Assembly: GCA_024364805.1 (NCBI GenBank)
Contig: CM044511.1
Span: 40,413,218-40,447,475, forward strand
DNA: 34,258 bases
From: Euprymna scolopes
Lineage: Eukaryota > Mollusca > Cephalopoda > Sepiida > Sepiolidae
Direction of reading: 5' to 3'
Below the pieces are notes generated by a model. That model was not told the DNA's origin, made no database searches, and saw only the letters and a list, made by a program, of their open reading frames with translations. The stretch's first letter is position 1, and each line of letters starts with the position of its first letter. Below are positions 22,676-34,258 of the stretch, one piece after another. A program made the position numbers and the translations under genes.

Positions 22676-23985
22676 AAAAATGATTTATTCATTTTGTTTG
22701 TTGTGTGAAAGAAGGTATTATGTATTCCTTGTGTGTGTCAAGTCTAAATTGTTATCTATATGATATTTATACTTCATAATATAGTGGTGTATTCTTTTAT
22801 TTAAGTTCTACAAATACACTGTTATTAATTCTTTCAAGAATTGGGATGGTTTCCAATTAATCCGAATTTTTTGCCATTTATTATAAGGATGTCGATGTCT
22901 GTTTCACTGGCAAATTTGAATGGATATAAAACAACATGAATGAAAATAACAAGACATAGAACTTTTAACATTTTGTGCCATTCCTGAGCAGGAAACCTCT
23001 CGGCTGGGGTAACAAAGTTAGTTTCACGTTTTTAGGAAAGAAATATCATCTAATGTGTCAGGATTACAAGTGACAGCGTCATCATTAATAATACAAACGG
23101 TAGTTCAAGAATGCAGACCCTTCCCTTTTTGAGTGCTACATAAGTTCAGATTCATAAATGTAACGTTGACAGGTTGGCCTTTGGAGTCATAATTGATTCT
23201 TAAAGAATGAGAATAGACATGAACGGCAGAGGATTTTATTGATCGCATTGATGTTAACGAGAAAAATACTTGAATACATCGGGTATCTCTACAGAAAAAT
23301 ATTTTTCTTGAACCCATATACAAATTCATCTATTTTTACATAGGCATCACAATTTATCAATGCCAAAAGGCCACTCGAGGATAGTATACAGTAGAAATTG
23401 GACAATATAGTAATCGTTGACAATTCGGTAAATTTGTTAATTTATATGGAACGGCTCATCATCTTGTTTACGTGAGACTTGCAGACAACCATATTTTAGT
23501 CAGCTGGAAAGCAGGAAAAGGGAATACAATTTCATGAGCGTGCAGTTCTAAAAAAGAAGCTTTGCTCATGGAATCGTAGTTTAAGTTTAGCCACAGATAA
23601 ATAGTGGGGGTATTATTGTGTTTTCTTCTAGACGGGTGTTTCTTGTAAAAGTTTGGCGAAGGGAGGCATCGATTAGAGCCTAACCGAGCACTTTCCATGA
23701 AAATAACGATAAAGCAGACATAAAGTCGCAACATCTCTTCTGTGAGAAAGAGGTTGCAGGGAAGAGAAAAGGATATCCCCTACAAGCCCTCGAAGTCTAT
23801 TTTGAACCCTATCAATGCAGGATAAAGTCTTTCGAGAAGCTCCTGCCTAAATGTAGCAATAGTATTCCATCCTTCGATGTACCTTGTTCTTATATAGATA
23901 GAGAATTGCATCCGGTGGGAAATATCTACTGGATTATTAAAGGCAATTAAAGCTGAATGTGTGTGTGTATCTGGTCACGAATATG
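22676..23985. other. Moderately complex sequence; minus-strand frames of unknown nature
   Basis: Two minus-strand frames stand out: 23468-23734 (88 codons) and 23105-23329 (74 codons). The first begins MLRLYVCFIVIFMES, a hydrophobic stretch that could be a signal peptide. The second contains YSHSLRINYDSKGQ. Neither matches a family I recognise. Joining them through the visible donor (GTAAAC at 23466-23471) and acceptor (AG at 23330-23331) puts a stop at the junction, so that gene model fails. They may be an unknown gene, a fossil, or chance frames. Confidence 0.25.
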
Positions 23986-24089
23986 CTCCTATATGGTTGA
24001 CTATTTAAAAAAAAAATGATTACATATAATGATAGATGTATCGAGACACAGGAATGGGTATGTTTGATCAGGCAAAGCGGTGGTTCATT

Positions 24090-24560
24090 AAAATGGTGGG
24101 GTCTGCCTTCGCGCCTGGTCCATAAAGTATGTAAATAAAAAAAAATTAAAAAGTAAAAAAAAACGTTTACAAATGTTTTTGATATAGATGTACATAAGAA
24201 TACTTTGAGAATAGGTTTTAACATTAATAGGGAGTGTATAATAAAATTGTGGGCTCTGCATTCGCGCCTGGCATCCATAGAATGGGAATAGGCACACACT
24301 TTAATAAATACTTTTTATATCTATCTGCGTAAGTATATTTTGATAATTATGGTTCAGTTTGAAGACATATTGTATAATAAAATCATGGGGGGGTTGTTCG
24401 CACCTGACCTCCATAGAATGGAGATATGTTACAAAGTTTAACAAGGTTTTTTTTAATATAGATCCACAGAATATTGTCATAAGTGCTTAAGGTGAACAGG
24501 TCTGGTATAATAAATTATGAGGGATATCTATTTTATTTTTACTTTCATCATATTTTGCTT
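24090..24560 (+). repeat. ~140-150-bp tandem repeat, about 3.5 copies
   Basis: The landmark gtggggtctgccttcgcgcctgg / gtgggctctgcattcgcgcctgg / gggggttgttcgcacctga recurs near 24096, 24249 and 24386, with a decayed copy near 24517. Each is followed by a ccatagaatgg-type word and a gatatagatgtaca-type word. It lies just upstream of a Helitron-like terminus, so it may be the central repeat of another Helitron-like element. The minus-strand frames 23937-24299 and 24088-24297 are artefacts of this repeat. Confidence 0.8.
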
Positions 24561-24666
24561 TGGTTTTGATACCACCAAATTCAACCGAAATTTACAACCC
24601 TTCCTTTTCATAACCTATCATATTTTCATAAATCAGAATCTATTTTGTGTAGGCTGCTTTTGAACC

Positions 24667-24692
24667 CAGTCAACGACGGGTATTTTTGCTAC
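24667..24692 (+). mobile_element. Helitron-like 3' terminus abutting a (TA)n tract
   Basis: ACCCAGTCAACGACGGGT has the CCC-AACG-CGGGT layout of the hairpins at 14296 and 15490, with a weaker stem. It is followed by ATTTTTG and CTAC (not a canonical CTRR), then a TA run. It is nearly the same as the reverse complement of the 53-bp unit at 17842. Confidence 0.45.
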
Positions 24693-24806
<114 letters not shown>

Positions 24807-25587
24807 GTTCCAGGTTTATATTATCCAAACGTAAAGTAACACATGAAGTTTTAACGAGATTTATGCAAGGGTGCCCCATACCCAAGTAGAGTAAGAAATA
24901 TTTTTTGTTGTTTTACAGAAGAATTTATATTTTGCTACACATTCGTAAGCATTTTTCTTACAATAAGTTACATTTCTTCATGCAATAGCTTAAACAAAAC
25001 CTTAGACCGTAGTAAATAATATTCCGGGATTCAGCGATAACGAATAATAATCAGATTACGTTTTGTCATTAAGAAAACATAGTATTGACCTTTAATGTGT
25101 GAATGAAGATAAAGAATTGGGTTTCGCATTAAGGTGTGTATCACAATATAACACCGCAAAAAAAGTAAATAGTTAATAGAAAACAGGATCAAAGAAAACA
25201 AAACAAAATGGAAAAAAAAGAAAGTTAAAAGTAAAAGTAAAAAAAAAATAACATCAATTAAAATAAATTATATACGTAATATATCTATGAAAAATCTACT
25301 AATAATAAAAATAAAAATAAAATAAAACGAAAAAATCCCGAAGCGGTCGGATTTAAAATCATGTTGAGTAAAACTATTCTCTTTTTATCAAAATAAAAAT
25401 AGAATATACATACAACTTAAACAAAATTGAAAAAATAACAAGAAAAATTACGCCATAAAAATTTAACTAAGAAAATAAAATAAACATGAAATCAAGACAT
25501 AATCTGATTCATAAATATAGGTGTGGCAGCAGTTAACAAATCCACACACACACATACCCACACACACACATATATATATATATATAC

Positions 25588-25618
<31 letters not shown>

Positions 25619-27250
25619 CATATTCTCATGCGAAATTATTAATAGCTTTATACAGGATTCTAATCCTCGCATCTGATCCTTCAATTAGGATTTATCACGA
25701 TTCAACACGAGACTATGTATTAACTTACATAATGGTCGAATAATACCTACTACGGTTTTCTGTTTATTGATTTTCTTTTTAATATGTTATTTTTACATAT
25801 AAAATGCTAGAATCATACTTTATTAGTATGTCTAAGAGCCACCATCAATAGCGACAAATATTTGTAAAACATGGCAATGTTTAAAGAGCCACCTCCTAGA
25901 AAAATATGTGTGATCATTTAGATTTAGAGATCTGTTATCGTAGAACCCAGACAAATTAAACTTTAATGGTCAAAAAATGAACAATCAAATTTGAACTTAA
26001 CTCTCCAAGGTATCAATATATTTGTATTAAGAAAGTCTACAAAATTATAAGAAATTTCAATGTGGAAATAGATATAAATGAAAATAATAATTTAATTTCT
26101 GCAAAAAGATCTGACTTCTGCGAGGTTTCTGTTTCTTTGTTTGTTCCCTTACCGAAGTAAGAATTTATTGCATGATTAAAATAATATAATTTTGTATATA
26201 CGTTTTGCCAAGGAAATACATCAATTTTCATTCAGAAAAGTGGGGTGTGTTTTTTATTCGACTCATAAATATACATTGTATCGAAGTTTAAATTAAAAAA
26301 AAAACCGTCTGCATCTGAAATTGTCAATTGTTTTAAGCCTAAATGACTAATTAATTTGCCCTACATAATTATAAAAGTAAATGCATGAATGAGTTCAAAT
26401 CAACTATATCATTAATGTAAATAAAACAAAAAAAAACACGATCAATGTTAGTGTAAAAAAATTAATAAAACTGGAAACAATAGAAAATATTTCATAAAAA
26501 TAATTGAAATAACAAGTTATTACAGCATACTTTAACAAACAAAATAATGCAAAATAACATAGCCTTCACAGAAAACCCATATGTGGCGATATAATTTACG
26601 CCCTAGAATATCACCAAACATAGTCTTGTATTGAAGAATATATGAAAATTGCGTGACATTGATTCAGAATAGGGTATTTTTGTTTGAAACTGCAATACAT
26701 TGCTCAAATAAAATTGGTCGATTACATTTACCGAGTAAAACGGGTGACGTATATATTTTCAAAAATTTTCCAATCTTACAGAAGATGTAAAAACTTTAAA
26801 CGCCGTTAAATAATGGGAATGTCTGACAATAAAAAAGAAGTATACTAGAAAATAGTACCTATCTAAAACTCTTATGACAAATTTTACGTAATAACTTAAT
26901 TTTAGGGAAAAGAGCAATATTAAAATTCGAGTACGACACATTATAATAAACAAAACCAATGATAAGAAATACACAGAAATATCCACTGGTTAAATATTAA
27001 ATAAATACGTAAGTCCCAAGAAATTATCTTTATCACTCATTAATTTGCATACGTAGAATAAATTATATACACCACGAAGGTAAGATCTTGCAAAAGAGCT
27101 ATCAAACTGACTGGCTCGAAAACAAATTTTGAAAGTTAAATTCTCATTAATGCTACAGTTTTCGATACGACAATGAAATAAATATTGGCCAACTTTAAAA
27201 ATACAAGAACACATAGGGGGCAGATTAGATGCAACAATTTGTTTGAGTTT

Positions 27251-27252
<2 letters not shown>
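24807..27252. other. AT-rich sequence with simple repeats, no gene seen
   Basis: 25180-25470 is very A-rich. A compound CA/TA tract lies at 25543-25622. Frames at 25463-25684, 26037-26231, 26759-26986 and 26990-27214 are short, AT-driven and without motif. Confidence 0.5.
25543..25622. repeat. Compound (CA)n(TA)n microsatellite
   Basis: CACACA blocks run into TATATA, then catgtgtg, then TATATA again. The centre is palindromic (acatacatgtgtgt), so the whole tract can fold on itself. Confidence 0.95.

Positions 27253-27314
<62 letters not shown>
27253..27314. repeat. (TA)31 microsatellite
   Basis: This is an uninterrupted TA run of 62 bases. Frames on both strands through it are artefacts. 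Confidence 0.98.
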
Positions 27315-27315
<1 letters not shown>

Positions 27316-27559
27316 TATTTCTAAAAGAATGGAAACTCTACCAAGAATGAAAGAGAATCTCAAATCAAAATTAAAAGATAGTCTCCTATAAATTTTTCAA
27401 GCCGGTCTGGGATAAGGCACAAAAGTTGCAGACAGATTCGAACGCAAACATATTATTAAAGATAAAGCGCAAAATTATTTAAACAAAGTCATCCATTGCC
27501 CGGCTTGCTATAGAATATAAACCCGTATTTGATAGACTAACGAAAACCGGGAAAGTTGA

Positions 27560-29300
27560 ATTGAATCAATTTGCACTCACTACTAGCTATGTCCGAAAGA
27601 ATAAAAAATAATTCGCGTTTGCGCTGATAACTCACCTTATTTCAACTCAGTAGTAAATGTCTATCATTACCATATCTTAGTCTTAAATGAGGAATATGGA
27701 GGAAAGGCATTCTTTATAGCTTGCGTAAGTGACCTTTAGCTTCAAATAACAGTCGTGCATTGTATTAACGCCTATAAAAGTTTTTTTAAACACATTATTA
27801 GCTTCTAAAGTCAAAGATGTCGTCCCTATTTTTAAAGATATGTTGGATACTATGTTAGTCTACCGTAATTTTTCTATCGCATACATGGATGATATTGTTA
27901 TAATAAGTGAGACTAGAAAACAAAATCGAATATATTTCTAAAGCTATGCTCTCGAGAAGAAGGGTGTCGGTGTTTAATTTAAAAATCGAAAAATTCGATT
28001 TTTTAACAGAAACAATAGAGTACTTGTCCGGAAAAAGATGTAGCGTTACATGATATGCCGGTTCTCAAAAATATAACAGATTTACAACGTGTTTAGTGGT
28101 CAATGAACTATTATCAAAATTCATTGCAATTATACACGATCTGGGGGTTGTACCGTAGAGAATGTAATTATAGAAAGTAAATTGCAAGGCAATATTCGTT
28201 TAAATAATAAAAACTGACGTTAGACTTGTTTTTAACATAACTAGCAGTCAAAACAAAATATAATAACAATATGCAATAAGAGGCCATACCGAATAACGGG
28301 TGTTTCTTACAAAAATTACAGACAGCAGTAATAAACTATTACACACAGATTACTGATCAAGGATGTACAACTATTACAAAATGGGGAAATACACTCTTAT
28401 TATTGTCTCCGCAATTAAAAAGTTCAACGGATGTTTACACTGACAATTTATTTTTACTGCAGACCTCACATAAACCTCTATTGATCCCCTTATGGTCGAT
28501 AAGCTTCTACGCGTCTACACAATAAAAATACTGCTGAAGTCGGGAGTTATTCAACTGCACTATATTAATGTACCCTATTCAAATACGCTCGGATATGTGA
28601 ATGAGCTTTCAAGATATTTTGTCGGAGAATAAATAACTTTAAGATTCAGTGATTTTCTCCTCACCTACTCATGGCGAAATAGTGATATGAAATATTATCC
28701 GACTCCTTTCGGTCATATTAGATAAAATATACACCCAAAGTACAAAAAGGCGAAATTATCAGTGCTACAAAACAGAACATCGCAAATGAAGACTATCCAG
28801 TATATGATAGTTTGTCTGTGTGCTACTATATAGAAGGCCGTTAAACCCCCAAAATCACAAAATAATAATGTAAAATGTGTATACAGATCCACAACGAATA
28901 AACAATATGAGGAACATCATGCGAAGTAACTATACTGGACAAAGATTAATAAATATAGGGAAAAATTATCTCCTCGTACTGTATTTTAAGGGTAAAGGCC
29001 CGCAAAACAATGTGCCGCCATGTTAAACAATAACACAGTTCTAGGATTTCATATAGATGTCTGTTCCACTGAAAGGATTTAATTCAATACTCTGTGGTTG
29101 ACAGCTACCCAGAATGGGCAAAAGTGATTAGTTGCAAAATAATTTTTACAAAGGAAATTATTAATTAATTTAATTAATTATTTTCCCGGTTAGAGTTGTG
29201 ATTATTTTAGTGACTGATCACCTGACACGTCCACCGCCTTCAAAGAATTCTATGGGACTTTCCAAATTAAACAGGTCACGAAGTCTTACAGTAAGTCGCG
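27560..29300 (+). mobile_element. Fossil Ty3/Gypsy LTR retrotransposon, pol remnants
   Basis: Pol domains appear in Ty3/Gypsy order on the forward strand. A reverse transcriptase with a YMDD box lies near 27880-27900. An RNase H-like stretch containing TSHKPL lies near 28465-28485. An integrase-core-like stretch with a VDSYPEWAKV word lies near 29095-29125. It is broken by many changes, well beyond ten, and no frame of useful length survives, so it is old. Paired LTRs, primer-binding site and gag were not recognised. The ends given are only the limits of visible similarity. Confidence 0.7.
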
Positions 29301-30600
29301 TGAAAATCGTCGGCTGCACATCGAAACGAACATTACAAAAGCATGATTGCTACCTACGAAAATAGCACTGTTACTGTTGTTTAAGATTTATAGGATCACC
29401 TTTTTCTCCTATTAGCATGTTAGCAATATTCCTAGCAGAAAAAAAGTCCTTATTTGAAAAACTGTTCCTTAAGTAAACAAAATTGAGTATGACCTCTATT
29501 CTGCCTAAGAAAAACTACGAACAAAGAGAAAAGATCTTTAAAACATTCCAAAATAACACGTTGTTATGGAAACTGTGCCGAAGACACAGAATATAGAAAT
29601 ATAATTTATATCATTAAATGTTAAAATTTTACGTATAAATTATATCTTAACTAGATTAGAAAGCATCAGTTAAATTATTACAGCTTTATATTTCATGAGG
29701 AAGAAGATGGCATTAAGATGATATACGACACGTTCGACATCGCCTTATCCAACACAGAATACTTCTAATCGAAAAGGAAAAATCACAATCAATTCAAAAA
29801 ATGATAGATCCATTAATATTAACGAAAAGAAAAACAAATTGTATATTGTAAACGTTTAAATAATTTAATGTATTACATAGTCATTGAGTGGATAAGCTAT
29901 AACCGTGACACGTATTGGTCTTGAAATTATTTTTATATCTGAAGTAATTACACGCAAGCGTAGTCATCATGTGTGATGAAAGAGTTGGTCTAATTGCACA
30001 ACGGGAAAAGGAAACAGTAATTAATTTTTTCTGATGGTATATAATGCAATCATAAAACAGAAATCAACGTGACTGAAATTGAGTCTCAATATTTAATGTA
30101 GCTTGTATTAAATGTCGACATTAACCGAATTGTAGGCTCCGATGAGTGAAATTAAAATGCGATTATTAAACGAATAGATACATAAAAATTAGTCGATTGC
30201 AGGATATAAGCAGGCATCCTTCATGTTCAATGAAAATATTGCAGATTTTCCTATCCAAACGATTCCTCATTTATTAGATTTTGCGTAATAAATCTATCAC
30301 AACCGGAAATTACAAGCAGAAATCAGATAAATGATATGGTTATGGTAGATTTTATTTGTTCTTGCTCAGATCTCTAAATATTTTTTTGAGATATACGTTC
30401 GCATATAATATACCAACCATTACTATAAGTTACATCATTATTTTTTTATATAACATATTATTATATACATAATTAGAATTGAATTACCCTGGAATTTAAA
30501 TTAGTATTATATATGTTAATAAGGACCCTCGGCTAGCATCTAGAAAAGTTCACGAATAATGGTATTTATATATAAACTGTGTCAATCGCTTTATTGCAAA
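29301..30600. other. AT-rich sequence, nothing assigned
   Basis: This may include outer parts of the Ty3/Gypsy fossil, but no motif or terminal repeat is visible. A short TTAATTAA-rich palindromic stretch occurs upstream at about 29159-29181. Confidence 0.4.
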
Positions 30601-30819
30601 TTAGTAAAATATCAATATTTCCCCTAAGTAAAAAATGAAAATTGTATCATCAACTGACTGTTTCAAGGTTAGTTATTTCCTAAAATCTCATTCAAATCCA
30701 TGCGATATTCAAAACGTTATGACAGTTTATTTATCATCAAGTAATTTATACCGCCCATCGCTTTATTGCATATCTTTTAAAATACAAAAAAAAGGGACGG
30801 TTAATGGTTATCGAAAAGG

Positions 30820-31860
30820 AAAGCTGACCTATGATCTAAGAAATTTGGCTTCATTCTTAAAATACCACAACACAAAATAAAGAAAAGGTAAGAGCACCAG
30901 TAGAACCATTTCAAATCGTGATACTCGGAGAATTAATAGGGAAGTCAATCGTAATCTAAACAGCACCACTTTTTCACTTTTTGCTAGAGCTGGAATCGTT
31001 CCAAGATCCAGGTAAACCCGATGTAATGCGTTGAATGAGATGGCAAGGAACATCAAAACTCCTCCTTGGCCTCCATTGAGCAAACAACATAGGGGACAAA
31101 GAAAAACTTTGGCGCAGAATTACACTTAAATAGATTTCCAGCGTGCCCTATTTACAGATAAGACCCTTGCTACTCTTGACAGTCCGGATGTATTGGCCAA
31201 CTTGGAACTTAATCCCCTCACAAAGTCCATTGCCTACGAAGAGAGGGAATCAACATGTTTTGGGGGAGAACGATTGGGGATAAACTGGTTGGATCATTCT
31301 GAATCTAGAGGCTGTAAAATTTACCAGCATGGCGTACACGACATTTTTTGATAAACATTTGTCACCATGGCTTTATGACCTACCACAGTCACGTCGCTTT
31401 CAGATGATTTTATACATGACAATGCACATCCCATTCTGTTGGGGCGACAGCAACATTTCTTGAATCCAGGGTATTTTCATGACCTGCCCACCGTGTTCTC
31501 AAGACATTAACCCCATTGCATATCTCTGGTCAATATTAAATGTGGAGTTTATGAGTAACGATAGCAATGCAATTCCAAGGATGCCATGTGGAGGACATAG
31601 TTTTTATTGCTATAGCCATCACTTTTTAGATCAAAGAATTGACTATTCCGCGGGACAAAATGTTGTCTCAAGGTGTTTTTACCAAAATGTTGGATATGTC
31701 GATACATAATTCATTTACTTGATGCTTCGCACCTAGAATGTGTTTTTCCTCATTATTTTTTGACAGAAAAGCATCATAAAGATACAGCGCGCATGATAAG
31801 ATATTGTATTTTTGCCCTGAAACATCATTTAAAGAGACCTGCAATAAAGCGATAGACAGT
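30820..31860 (+). mobile_element. Tc1-like transposase pseudogene
   Basis: Forward-strand blocks match Tc1-type transposase in order. TSRTISNRDTRRINREVN (about 30898-30950) is from the second DNA-binding helix region. PLSKQHRGQRKTLAQNYT lies at 31073-31126. ALFTDKT, near 31145-31165, contains the first Asp (family: VLFTDE/SDES). HDNAHP, at about 31415-31432, contains the second Asp (family: QDNAPxH). CSQDINPIAYLW lies at 31494-31529 (family: SPDxNPIEHLW). The gap between the second Asp and the third catalytic position is about 100 bases, close to the 105 expected for DD34E. The third acidic residue itself is Ala (codon 31518-31520). Stops include TAA at 31127, and there is at least one frame change. 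Inverted terminal repeats were not found. Confidence 0.8.
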
Positions 31861-32038
31861 GGAAATTCTGCGATAAATAATTAAATGGCATAACTTCACG
31901 AAAAGCGAACGCATTTGAATTTTTTTTAAAATAACGAACCTTAAAGAAGTCGTTTGGTGATATAATTTTCATTTTGTTGGGGCGTATATTTAGTGAAATA
32001 TTGCTATTTTACTCATCTGCAATAAAGAACTTGACGCT

Positions 32039-32041
<3 letters not shown>

Positions 32042-32130
<89 letters not shown>
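32042..32130. repeat. (TA)n microsatellite
   Basis: This uninterrupted TA/AT run is 89 bases long. The forward frame 31974-32336 through it is an artefact. Confidence 0.98.
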
Positions 32131-32133
<3 letters not shown>

Positions 32134-33646
32134 GTATTTGGTTTTGCCTCCATAAGACAGATACCCGCAAAGATCTATTCTCTATGAATCAGAGTTGTAT
32201 ATTAAATAACTCATGTAATAAAGTGTATATTTATCTCCTGTCTATGTGTGTAAGGCATATGCATTGTATACTCCATATGACTATTGTTAGAGATGGGCAG
32301 TATTGGCCATTCAAAATCCCAGATTTGTTTCTATAAACATAGATGAGGTTTTAACAATTATTTTCCTCAAAATATGTTTTTGGAACAAAATAAATTAAAT
32401 TTGTATTTTTCAAACGAACTTTGATGACATAAAAACTTAACATAATTGTGTTTCCCGAGTTCCTGTCTATTTATCTGTTCTGTTCCACAATAATGACCTA
32501 GCCTATGCCAAGGATGAATGTTTATACACATACGTCAAGAACTACACCTGATTCAATTAAATGCAATTGATGAAAATATCTGTACTTTTTACCGATATTT
32601 TTGATGATATTCTACAATTTTTGTGGATATGTATGTTTATTTGTTTGGTATCATTTTATAGATTACATGGTCGTTTATCCACCATTTGTAACGCCAACAT
32701 TTCAATTTATTTAATCTATTTATTCACCAGTGGAAACATTAAAAGAAAACAACTATGCCGCATTGAATATCAGCCAGTTTATAAACTAATTTGCGCATGC
32801 TTCTTAAAAATAAATATAGTAACGCACCTGACTGATTTTCCTTAGCTATATGAATTCTATAATATCATCAATTAATACAATTATAAGAAACCGCATGAGA
32901 TAATATAACATATAGAATACTATTTTTTATTAAATGAGAATAAAGAAATCACCTATTTCGTATATTGATTTTTAGATACGATGTATAACCCAAATGATAT
33001 TCGATTAATAATGCCCCATTAATTTTATCTCGCAGTCAGAGAAATACAAAGACAAAAAGAAATAAAAGTAGATGATAAGCGATCAATCTTGTTCGATGAT
33101 GGTCGTGAATAACGTCTCTATCTACTAATGATATTTCTACTGATTGGCGCCATTATTCCCAGTTAGCATTGCCATTTCTTGAAACGCAGCCAAAAAGATG
33201 GTTGGCCCATTGCCCTGTTTTTATGTCTTGACGTCTAAATGAATATTGGACGTAGATATTTCAAGCTGGTCGAGATCATATAATCAAACATCTGTGATTG
33301 ACATTGCTGGGTAAGACCTATCGGTCGATTAGGCATTCAAATGGGACTTGTGTTTAATCTTCTTCTGGAAATACTATTACAGAAAACGAGGCGACAGTCT
33401 AGCCTGGGACGACGAATCAAACCGAATCTGGAATAAGGATATCCGTAAGACATAGTACAACGTAAGATTGTAATTGTAAAAGTTTTAATCCTTATTTTGG
33501 ACAAGTGGGTGTAGCTTTGCCGTGCCTAGTCGGAAATACGCTTAAATACATTTTAATTCAAGCCGATAACGAAATTATTATTACAAAGCTAATTCTCTAT
33601 AGACTATTATATTGCATACAGTGTGTAACAATAAAGAAAAAATAAA
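32131..33646. other. AT-rich sequence, no gene recognised
   Basis: The frame 32561-32845 (+) is hydrophobic and AT-driven with no motif. 33100-33540 is more balanced in base composition but gave no recognisable coding, RNA or repeat signature. Confidence 0.45.
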
Positions 33647-33805
33647 ATGGCACTTATGCCATCAGCTACAAGTGAAACCAATGCACATGATTTGGAGTCG
33701 GTTTCTCTACCGAAAAATATAGAGGAAACATTTAATATTGACATTCGGGAAGATATGTTAGAATTTAGGCATGCACGGAAAGAAATATGCCGGAAGTTGA
33801 AGTGA
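33647..33805 (+). CDS. Short open frame of unknown nature (52 codons)
   Basis: The ATG at 33647 has a good initiation context (aaaATGG). It opens a 52-residue frame ending in TGA at 33803-33805: MALMPSATSETNAHDLESVS, then LPKNIEETFNIDIREDMLEF, then RHARKEICRKLK. The composition is mixed, acidic in the middle and basic at the end. This is unlike the Ile/Lys/Asn-rich chance frames nearby. I recognise no family. It could be a first exon, a small protein, the start of a decayed mobile-element frame, or chance. Confidence 0.25.
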   Translation: MALMPSATSETNAHDLESVSLPKNIEETFNIDIREDMLEFRHARKEICRKLK

Positions 33806-34258
33806 AGATGTTCTATTTAATCGTGCCGATATATTGATCTAGGGGTTATTCATAAGCTTAAACGTTGATTCCACCCATTATAAACCATCTCAGGTACAAT
33901 ACTGTCATTTTCGATTACGTTCAGTCTATAGTGACCAGCATTTTAAGAGTTTACAAATTGAATATGTACAAAGAGGAGAACAGACACGACAACATATATT
34001 TACCGTGTTCTTTTCATATATATTTCTCATTTTTTCCTAAAATTCGATTCATTTGGAAATATAAGTCATTTAAAAGTTCGTGTGATCGCAGAATTATACA
34101 ACGTTCATCAGCTTTTTTTAGTGAATATGAGCTCATTAGATAATTATTACGGAAAATTTTCCGAACAATCCAAAAATGATTATCTAATGTGATTATTATT
34201 CTCGGTTAGATACAAGATATCACTTTCAGTTGATATGCGCCCACCCCCACCAACCAAC
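33806..34258. other. AT-rich sequence to window end, no gene seen
   Basis: The forward frame 33865-34143 has no motif and an AT-driven composition. The final CCACCCCCACC run is low complexity. Confidence 0.4.

Noticed and set aside
23105-23734. Two-exon secreted-protein gene on the minus strand
   Set aside because: The visible donor at 23466-23471 and acceptor at 23330-23331 join in a phase that gives an immediate stop; no other good splice pair was seen.
27560-30600. Long terminal repeats around the Ty3/Gypsy fossil
   Set aside because: No pair of similar direct repeats could be seen by eye on the two sides; a dot plot would be needed.

Overview
The window reads as repeat-rich, AT-rich metazoan DNA, most likely from a cephalopod or another mollusc. 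The grounds are long (TA)n tracts, Helitron-type elements carrying internal tandem repeats, tRNA-headed SINE-like units and animal LINE, Tc1, mariner and Ty3 fossils. The host assignment is inference. I see no intact host gene, no rRNA gene and no convincing functional tRNA. Nearly every long open frame is a satellite artefact, a (TA)n frame, or a shadow of a decayed mobile element.

Layout. 1-375 is a piece of a ~158-bp satellite. About 1075-1790 (+) is the 3' coding end of an APE-type LINE. At 4263-4400 two Helitron-like 3' ends face each other. 4745-5316 holds a weak tRNA-like/SINE-like unit, a pyrimidine tract and a 106-bp (AT)n tract. 7468-8340 (+) is a mariner transposase fossil. It lies next to a decayed R2/NeSL-type LINE on the minus strand (about 8400-12320), with reverse transcriptase, zinc knuckle, restriction-like endonuclease and C-terminal blocks recognisable.

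The most interesting part is 13786-21978. Three Helitron-type elements lie head to tail: 13786-14325, 14328-15519 and one starting at 15520. The first two have TC starts, a GC-rich hairpin and CTRR ends at A|T sites. The third is swollen with nested satellites: about 23 copies of a ~73-bp repeat, a short ~53-bp array, about 22 copies of the ~158-bp satellite, an assembly gap, another ~53-bp array, and a degenerate Helitron-like 3' hairpin near 21949-21978. The ~53-bp unit is itself a Helitron-like terminus repeated in the opposite orientation. A second example of tandem repeats leading into a Helitron-like terminus lies at 24090-24692.

Beyond that are a SINE-like unit with a tail-derived inverted duplication (22020-22675), a badly decayed Ty3/Gypsy pol fossil (about 27560-29300, +), a Tc1-like transposase fossil (about 30820-31860, +), several long (TA)n tracts, and an unexplained 52-codon open frame at 33647-33805. 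No genes here work together as a pathway. The window is a record of mobile-element insertion and satellite growth.
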